DNA from: Musa acuminata AAA Group
Lineage: Eukaryota; Streptophyta; Magnoliopsida; Zingiberales; Musaceae
DNA length: 64,000 nt
NCBI RefSeq assembly: GCF_036884655.1
Contig: NC_088344.1
Coordinates: 36,397,001-36,461,000 of the forward strand
Direction: 5' to 3'
Shown here: positions 58,220 to 64,000 of the stretch, piece after piece
Numbering within the stretch: position 1 is the first letter of the stretch
How the letters are laid out: each line of letters starts with the position of its first letter
Program-made: the position numbers and the translations under genes
The notes under the pieces: generated by a model
Seen by the model: only the letters and a program-made list of their open reading frames with translations
The model's database searches: none
What the model was told of the DNA's origin: nothing

Positions 58220-61200
58220 ATGGCCACCGTCAACCCCTTCGATCTCCTCGGAGATGACGACAGCGAGGATTTTTCACAGCTCCTCGCATCCCAGCAACAG
58301 AAAATCGCCTCGATGAAGGCCGCTGCGCCTCCCGCCGCCGCCGCTGCTGCCCGAGCCCCGGCGAAGCTTCCCACCAAGCCTCTTCCTCCCGCACAAGCCG
58401 GTCGGTCCCGTCGAGTTGGTTTGATTCTTGAGTGTAGTATGGGAAAACATATTGTGGTTTTTTGTGGCGATTTCCGTTAGCTCTGTTAGAAAGATTTCTT
58501 CTTTCACCTTGCTTTGGTGCTGTTTGATTGGAGCTTATTTGGTCTTGCAGTGAGGGAGGCAAGGGAAGTGAGGAATAACACTGGAGCAGTACGTGGCGGC
58601 GCTATCCGTGGTGGGTTTGCGCGTGGTAGGGGTGGACGAGGGGGTGGGATGAGTCAAAATCGTGATTTTGGAAATGGGAGTGTCGGTGGAGCATCACGGG
58701 GTTATGACGTTGCCGATGGTGCTGGAGGAGGTGAAGATGCAGACTCTGCTAGGGAGAGGGAACGAGCACCCCGACAACCATTCAGTGGAGGTCGTGGTGG
58801 TGGCTATGGGGGACGTGGTGGATACGGGAATGGGGAGGCTGGAGGGGACTCTGAACGGCCCCCACGGAGGATCTATGAACGGCGGAGTGGTACAGGCCGT
58901 GGTTATGAGACGAAACGCAATGGTGCAGGCCGCGGGAATTGGGGAAGTGCCACTGATGAGACTGTTGCACAGTTAAGAGTTGATTCTTCATTTTTAGTAT
59001 ATATTTAAGGGGAGCCTTTTTATGTCATATTCTAATTGTGAAGCTGTTTATGTGATAGGGAGAAGGAGGAGACTCTTAACACCGATGATAAGACTGTTGC
59101 AACTGAGAAGCAGGTGGAGCCGGATGGAGTGCCATCATCTGAAGTGAATAAAGACAACAAGGAGGGTGCAACAAATGAGACAGAAGAGAAGGAAGAGGAT
59201 AAGGTGAGTGCTTCTGTACAAAAGAATAACTATTTGAGTATACTCTGATTTGGTGGAGAACATGTGTTTTGTTGCTGCCTTACTGATTTTTTTCTTCAAA
59301 TTTAATCCTACACGAATGCTTGATAACAATTTTTGTCAAATATATTAGTATAATGGATGACATCTTGATGTCTAATTCTACTAATCACAGATTTCCTTGC
59401 TTTTAATAATTGTTTGCACTGTGACATTCTGCACAGGCAAGGGATGTTTAAGCTGGTTGAACCTGTATAAATGTGCCTTCTGTATATATGTCAGCTGTCA
59501 TTAGGTAATCTAGAAAATAGAACACTGTTTTTTATGCATCGGCCTAAAATGATAAATTCTTACATAGTTTTTATATGGTGAATAGAGGATGTTCTTGTTC
59601 CTTGGATTTAATTTGTACTTTTTGTTTAGTACTGTATGCTATTTATCTGTTCCCGGAAGTGTTTGTCTTCACTAGTGTGGATTTCCATTATTAAGATTAA
59701 TTTTCACTTTGTGCTCCACATGAAGCTTCTAAAATGCTAGTGTGCAGTACCTTTCTTGAATGGATATAATTGAAGAAGTTTCAGATCTGAGATGTTTGTT
59801 GTTTATGCTGAATAGGTTAGCTTAATCTACTTCAATAATTGAACTAATTTTTTCATCACTTGTATTTGAATCTAAACATACTTGCTCATACGTGGAGTAC
59901 ATGCTCATGCACTTGAGATCAGTGATTGCAAAAGGCGCTCGGGCCTCGCCTAGGCGCTCGGGCGAGGCGAGGCGAGGCGAGGCCCGAGCGCCTCGCTAAT
60001 GTCCCAGGCGGCGCGCTTCAAACAGGTGCCGCCTGGGCGCTCGCCTGAGCCCAGGCGCTGGGCGCTTCGGGCCAGCGCCTGGGTAAACCAAGGCGACCGA
60101 ACCAGAATTTTAGGTCTGGTTAGGTCCTGGTTCGGTTGTTAGTTGGTTCAATCGAACCAACTAAACCGATATAACCCCAACCCTAACCCTAACCCTAACC
60201 CAACACTAACCTGCTGCCGCTCTCGATCCCGATCCCGTTCCCGATCCCGATCCCGATCGCGATCTCGTCGCTCACTGTCGCTGCTCCCGTTGCCGTTGCT
60301 CGCCGTTGTCGCTGCTCGCGCCTCTCGCGAGCCTTCCCGCTGCTCGCGCCTCCCACGAGCCCTCTCGTTGCTCGAGCCTCCTGCGAGCCCTCCCGCTGCT
60401 CGCGCCTCCCGCGAGCCCTCTCGCTGCTCGCGTCTCCTGCGAGCCCTCTCGCGAGCCTTCCCGTTGCTCGCGCCTCCCTCGAGCCCTCCCGCTGCTCACG
60501 CCTCCCGCTGCTCGCGCCTCCCGGGAGCCCTCTTGCCTCCTGCGAGCCCTCCCGCTGCTCGCGCCTCCCTCGAGGCCTCCCGCTGCTCGCGCCTTCCGCT
60601 CCCTTTCCCGCTGCCGCTGCCGTTGTCGCCGCTCGCCGTTGCTGCTGCTGCTGCTGCCGCCGCTCGCCGCTGCTGCCATCGCCGCTCGCCGCTGCTTCCT
60701 CGTTTCTCCATCAGGCTCAGTATACTCTTAATATTAAGTTTATTTGAATTTTGAAATGATTAATTTTCTGTTAATAGATTAATAATATATTATTTTGATT
60801 TTAATGTTGTTAATTTTTATTTATTTGAAATTATTGTTATAATTATATTATATATTTTTATAATTTAGATAATTTTAAATAATTATATTATATATTTTTA
60901 TAATTATATTATATATTTTTATAATTTAGCGCCTCGCTTCGCTCGGGCGAGCGCCTAGCGCCTCGGACGTTTGTGGACCTTGGCGCCTTTTGGCGCCTAG
61001 TGCTTTTTAAATCACTGCTTGAGATGTACTCTGTAGAGTTCTTCCGAATGTTATTTTTGCACCACAGATTGATGTGTGATGGTTTGAATATCTAGTTACT
61101 TTTTTGTCTGCAAATTTAGTTTTCAAGAATGGATCTTTTTATTAATTTGGTGCTATATCTTGCTTGGATAAATCCACATATTTTCTTTAACATTTTTTTA

Positions 61201-62428
61201 AAACAAAGGATATTAGACGAAACATGGGTATTTTAATTGGCTTTTCTTTTGGGAGATCACCTACTTTTGTTTAGTACGTGTCTAGATGTAGGAGTCTCTT
61301 TTTGTGATTCAGAGAGGTAGGTATTACAGATTGACCTTAATCTAATAGCAAAATTTCAATTAATTACATTAGCATTTGATACTTTGTCATCAATTTTCAG
61401 TACTATAGGAGCAGGTTTATTTGCAGATACAAATAAGAGCAGGCTTTCTAATTTACTGAATGAAATCCTACGGTGGAGTATCTGAAGTGGTTTCGACACC
61501 TTGTAGGATAAACCTGCTACTATATAACCTCATCAAGCTTGTAAATGGTTGGTGCACCAGCTCACTGTAGGTAGCTTATACTTTGCTTTTCACAAGGACA
61601 TATTTTAGGTCTTCCATGTTCTGTGGAAGCATCTAATGTGAAAGAAAAAATGACATCTTGTAATTATCATTTGAAACAATTACCACCTCCCTTCCTCAGC
61701 TTTTTCATTTTCTTCTGACCTCTTGGTTTGAATTTTGTGAGGCACAATCTATGTTAGAATTTCAGTCAACCTGGTGGTTTTCTTGATATCTTTGTTTTTT
61801 TTTCCCGCTTCTACCAAATACGATGATATATTTTGTCTCAATTGAGTAGGAGATGACGCTGGAGGAGTATGAGAAACTGAGGGAGGAGAAAAGAAAAGCC
61901 TTACTTGCACTGAAGAATGAAGAAAGGAAGGTTGAAATTGATGAGGAATTGCAGTCCATGAAGCAACTCTCGGTGAAGAAAGGAAATGATGATGTTTTTG
62001 TTAAGTTGGTAATGCCCCATGGCTTTTTACATATTTCTTTATGAATCATATATGCATCTCTTTTGATACAACATTGATCTCATAGGGTTCGGATAAGGAC
62101 ACAGGAAAAAAGAAAGAAAATGCTGATCGGGATGAAAGGAGCAAAAAGGTATATAGTTACTGCTTATCAGATTGAATATAGTAGCCTTAAGCTTCTTTTT
62201 TTTTTTAGTCTGATGACACTTCTTCCTTGGTAGTCCATGCGCATCACTGAGTTTCTGAAGCCGGCTGAAGGAGAGCGATACTATAGTCCAGGTGGCCGTG
62301 GTCGTGGGAGGGGACGAGGCGGCCGTGGACAATACGGAGGTGGTTTTGGTGGTGGGGTTTCAACTTTCCCAACTGCTGCTCCATCAATCGAGGATCCTGG
62401 GCAGTTCCCTACTCTTGGTGGGAAGTAA
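58220..62428 (+). CDS. RGG-repeat mRNA-binding protein (Stm1/HABP4-SERBP1 type, RGGA-like)
   Basis: Six exons: 58220-58400, 58551-58971, 59059-59203, 61850-62008, 62086-62148, 62234-62428; 1164 nt, 387 aa. Start MATVNPFDLLGDDDSED and LLASQQQKIASMK form the Stm1 N-terminal motif. Exon 2 carries RGG/RG repeats (RGGFARGRGGRGGG, GGRGGGYGGRGG). The middle is acidic (EKEETLNTDDKT, NETEEKEEDK) with the EMTLEEYEKLREEKRKAL segment of the HABP4/SERBP1 family. The end has a second RGRGRGGRGQYGGG block and the terminal IEDPGQFPTLGGK. Plant members (RGGA/B/C) bind mRNA, sit in the cytoplasm and perinuclear area, and are linked to salt and drought response; Stm1/SERBP1 relatives bind idle ribosomes. Intron 3 (2646 bp) has a hAT-like insertion. 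Splice sites and frame fit throughout. Confidence 0.92.
59920..61017. mobile_element. hAT-like non-autonomous DNA element in intron 3 of the RGG gene
   Basis: 1098 bp with terminal inverted repeats opening CAGTGATT on both ends and a perfect 8-bp target duplication, CTTGAGAT, at 59912-59919 and 61018-61025. Subterminal parts are rich in GGCGC, CGCCTAGG and GAGGCGAGGCG words that can pair across the element. The centre holds CCCTAAC hexamers (about 60178-60200), CGATCC repeats (about 60225-60265), a C/G-rich minisatellite with GCTGCTCGCGCCTCC units (60310-60600), and an AT-rich piece (60720-60930). No transposase is present. The 8-bp duplication and TIR start are hAT signatures. Confidence 0.85.
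60310..60600. repeat. GC-rich minisatellite in the hAT-like element
   Basis: Irregular tandem units of about 30 bp around GCTGCTCGCGCCTCCCGCGA, repeated roughly nine times. Long open frames over it on both strands follow from the absence of A/T-rich stops and are not genes. Confidence 0.75.
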
Positions 62429-63427
62429 GAGGGATGAACGTCGCTCGCATCAGTACATCTCCACTATTCGTATTCTCAGTCAGTTTCTGATTCATGGGTC
62501 GTGAGAATTCCGTACAATAATTGATGCATCCAGTTTTTTTGTTTTACTTTTCTGATGTTATGTATGCCTGAGCCATGAGTCGTCAAAGTTATTACTGATG
62601 ATGTCCAGGGCCTTCGTTAATTGCTATGAACTGCCCACCTCGATTTTGTCATTCTTGGATTTCTGAATTAAACTTTCTTAATCTTATGAAGTTGCTGCGG
62701 GTATCTGTTCTTCAAATTGGGTCCATAATGTTTGTTTCACTTCAATTCATCGTTATGCATTCTTTCGCTCTGCAGTCGTTGAAACAATGGTTTTCACTCA
62801 GGCTTCCGATCGAACACCTGGTGAGCATCGGTGGAAAGGTAAGTGCATCAACAATATTCATCTAGTACTTGAGAACCCCATTGATCTTGATGCCACCTGA
62901 GATATATCATCAATCAGAAATCAATATATGACACACAAACAATGCTGTTTTAGCTATGTTCCCCTTCATGTGAATCCACCACAGCCAAAAATGTTTTTGA
63001 CTTTTACAGAACAAAAACAAAAAGTAAAAACACTGCTGGCAAAGAAGAGATTGCTATTGATAGTATCTTTATACCCCATACAAGCTGTCTATCAGAAAAC
63101 ACACGAAAACATTTAAAAACAACATCTAAAAAACATCACGATCGTGCATCTTGATTGCATCACTCCATGACATCGACACCAATTGTAACATAGTACAATC
63201 TTCAAACAGAGAAAGACATGAAAGCCTGAGTGATGCGGAGCAACTTAGGTTCAAAGTCTCATTCAGAAAACACCTTCATCACTTCCATGTTAACCGTATT
63301 ATTATTGTTCACTAAAGGATCAAACGCCTGAGAAGATCTGCTAGCCCATCACACCACATATTCCCTACCACTGAGAAAGATGAAGTGCACTGCTTCATCG
63401 ATTATAATGCATGCTTCCCCTTCTATA
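62429..63427. other. 3' flanks of the RGG and lipase genes
   Basis: Convergent 3' ends. No gene or repeat recognised. Short frames at 62626-62865 and 62928-63116 have no family resemblance. Confidence 0.6.
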
Positions 63428-64000
63428 TCAGTCATAAAGGTACACTTTTGATTGCAGATCAATATCTGGCCTCCACCATTGGTGTATACCATGTGCATGC
63501 TTGAAGTCTGGAGCAGGACTTGAATTTACAGTCAGATTTGCTGATGGAAGGAGGTGCAATGACTCTGACTCCATTCCAAAAGCGCTTAAAAACAGATCTT
63601 TGACAGAGTTCTGTGTTGCCAACTTCCCAATATTTCCTGCTCCAATTTCCTCCATCTTGTTGCGATGATCAAAATAACCCACATATGATGAGCAGACGTC
63701 GTCAGCCTGGTTTACAAAAAGATACGGAACCCATGATGACAACTTTGTAAATGAGTCTGACTTGTGATGGGGGCCTTTCACGGCCAAAGTGAGTCCAGCA
63801 GTTATGAAGCTGCTTGCGATGCGAATTCCCTGCTTAACCTTCTTATCTTTTATCCTCTCAATTGGTGCTGAGAAAAATGGTGGATTGAAGAGAAAAGCCT
63901 TGAGATTCATACTCTCCTTAGCCATAATTTTCCCAGCAAGTGTCACCATGGCTGCCCCCAGAGAATGACCGGCGATCCATACATTTTGATGTCCAAAAGC
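63428..64000 (-). CDS. Alpha/beta-hydrolase lipase (At4g10955-like), C-terminal part
   Basis: The minus strand is open from the window edge to a TGA at 63428-63430, 190 codons and the true C-terminus; the start lies beyond 64000. Near the edge it reads VWIAGHSLGAAMVTLAGK, the GXSXG nucleophile elbow (Ser in GHSLG) of class-3 lipases. Further on, VPYLFVNQADDVCSSYVGYF carries a likely catalytic Asp, and FKHAHGIHQWWRP near the end holds candidate catalytic His. The length and these blocks fit the plant group annotated as GDSL esterase/lipase At4g10955, which is an alpha/beta hydrolase despite its name. Substrate and location are unknown. Confidence 0.82.
   Translation of the reverse strand, partial: AFGHQNVWIAGHSLGAAMVTLAGKIMAKESMNLKAFLFNPPFFSAPIERIKDKKVKQGIRIASSFITAGLTLAVKGPHHKSDSFTKLSSWVPYLFVNQADDVCSSYVGYFDHRNKMEEIGAGNIGKLATQNSVKDLFLSAFGMESESLHLLPSANLTVNSSPAPDFKHAHGIHQWWRPDIDLQSKVYLYD

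Noticed and set aside
60175..60203. Telomere-like CCCTAA repeats
   Set aside because: Only about three and a half six-base units, not the seven-base plant repeat, inside a transposable element. Not an interstitial telomere site.
60143..60754. Long open frame (203 codons) with Arg/Ser-Pro-rich translation, and another on the opposite strand
   Set aside because: It lies in the minisatellite of a hAT-like element in an intron; the composition explains the lack of stops on both strands.

Overview
The window looks like nuclear DNA from a flowering plant. Genes carry many GT-AG introns. Coding exons are GC-richer than the introns and spacers. LTR retrotransposons, a hAT-type element and microsatellites sit among them. 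The gene families (LRR-I malectin-like receptor kinases, R2R3-MYB, plant-type tandem CCCH, RGG/Stm1-like) are all plant. A monocot is likely, and the style of the repeats makes a Musaceae source (Musa or Ensete) my best guess. That is inference, not something the sequence proves.

Region 1 (1-47.6 kb) is a tandem cluster of LRR-I receptor kinases, all on the + strand with the same 13-exon plan: signal peptide, malectin-like domain (2 exons), linker, three LRR exons (72/72/81 nt), transmembrane exon and kinase (5 exons). The order is A1 (26-7623), B1 (8872-17309, truncated), A2 (24022-31366), B2 (32417-39089), C (40618-47555). A1+B1 and A2+B2 are two copies of one segmental duplication (1-17272 against 23997-33904). 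B1 carries a 6.9-kb Ty3/gypsy element in intron 1 (9072-15962). It is cut off after its malectin exons, next to foreign DNA that holds a 4.6-kb LTR element without recognisable genes (17307-21868). A1, A2 and B2 splice in silico to intact proteins of 906, 906 and 912 residues. C needs a shifted splice acceptor to avoid an in-frame stop.

Region 2 (47.6-56.1 kb) holds two minus-strand regulatory genes: a subgroup-14-like R2R3-MYB (48494-49566) and an intronless arginine-rich tandem CCCH zinc-finger gene (54917-55897). About 5 kb of repeat-bearing spacer separates them, including an LTR-like fragment with about 41-bp tandem repeats upstream of the MYB.

Region 3 (56.1-64 kb) has AT-rich spacer with direct repeats, then a six-exon RGG-repeat mRNA-binding protein gene (58220-62428, +). 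Its third intron contains a 1.1-kb hAT-like element with a perfect 8-bp target duplication (59920-61017). The window ends inside a minus-strand alpha/beta-hydrolase lipase gene (63428 to beyond 64000).

The genes do not form a pathway. The receptor kinases look like a surface-sensing, probably defence-related array changing by duplication, TE insertion and truncation. The most notable structure is a scrambled retroelement interior that contains a 31-bp exact copy of a neighbouring kinase-gene intron, which looks like a templated double-strand-break repair scar.
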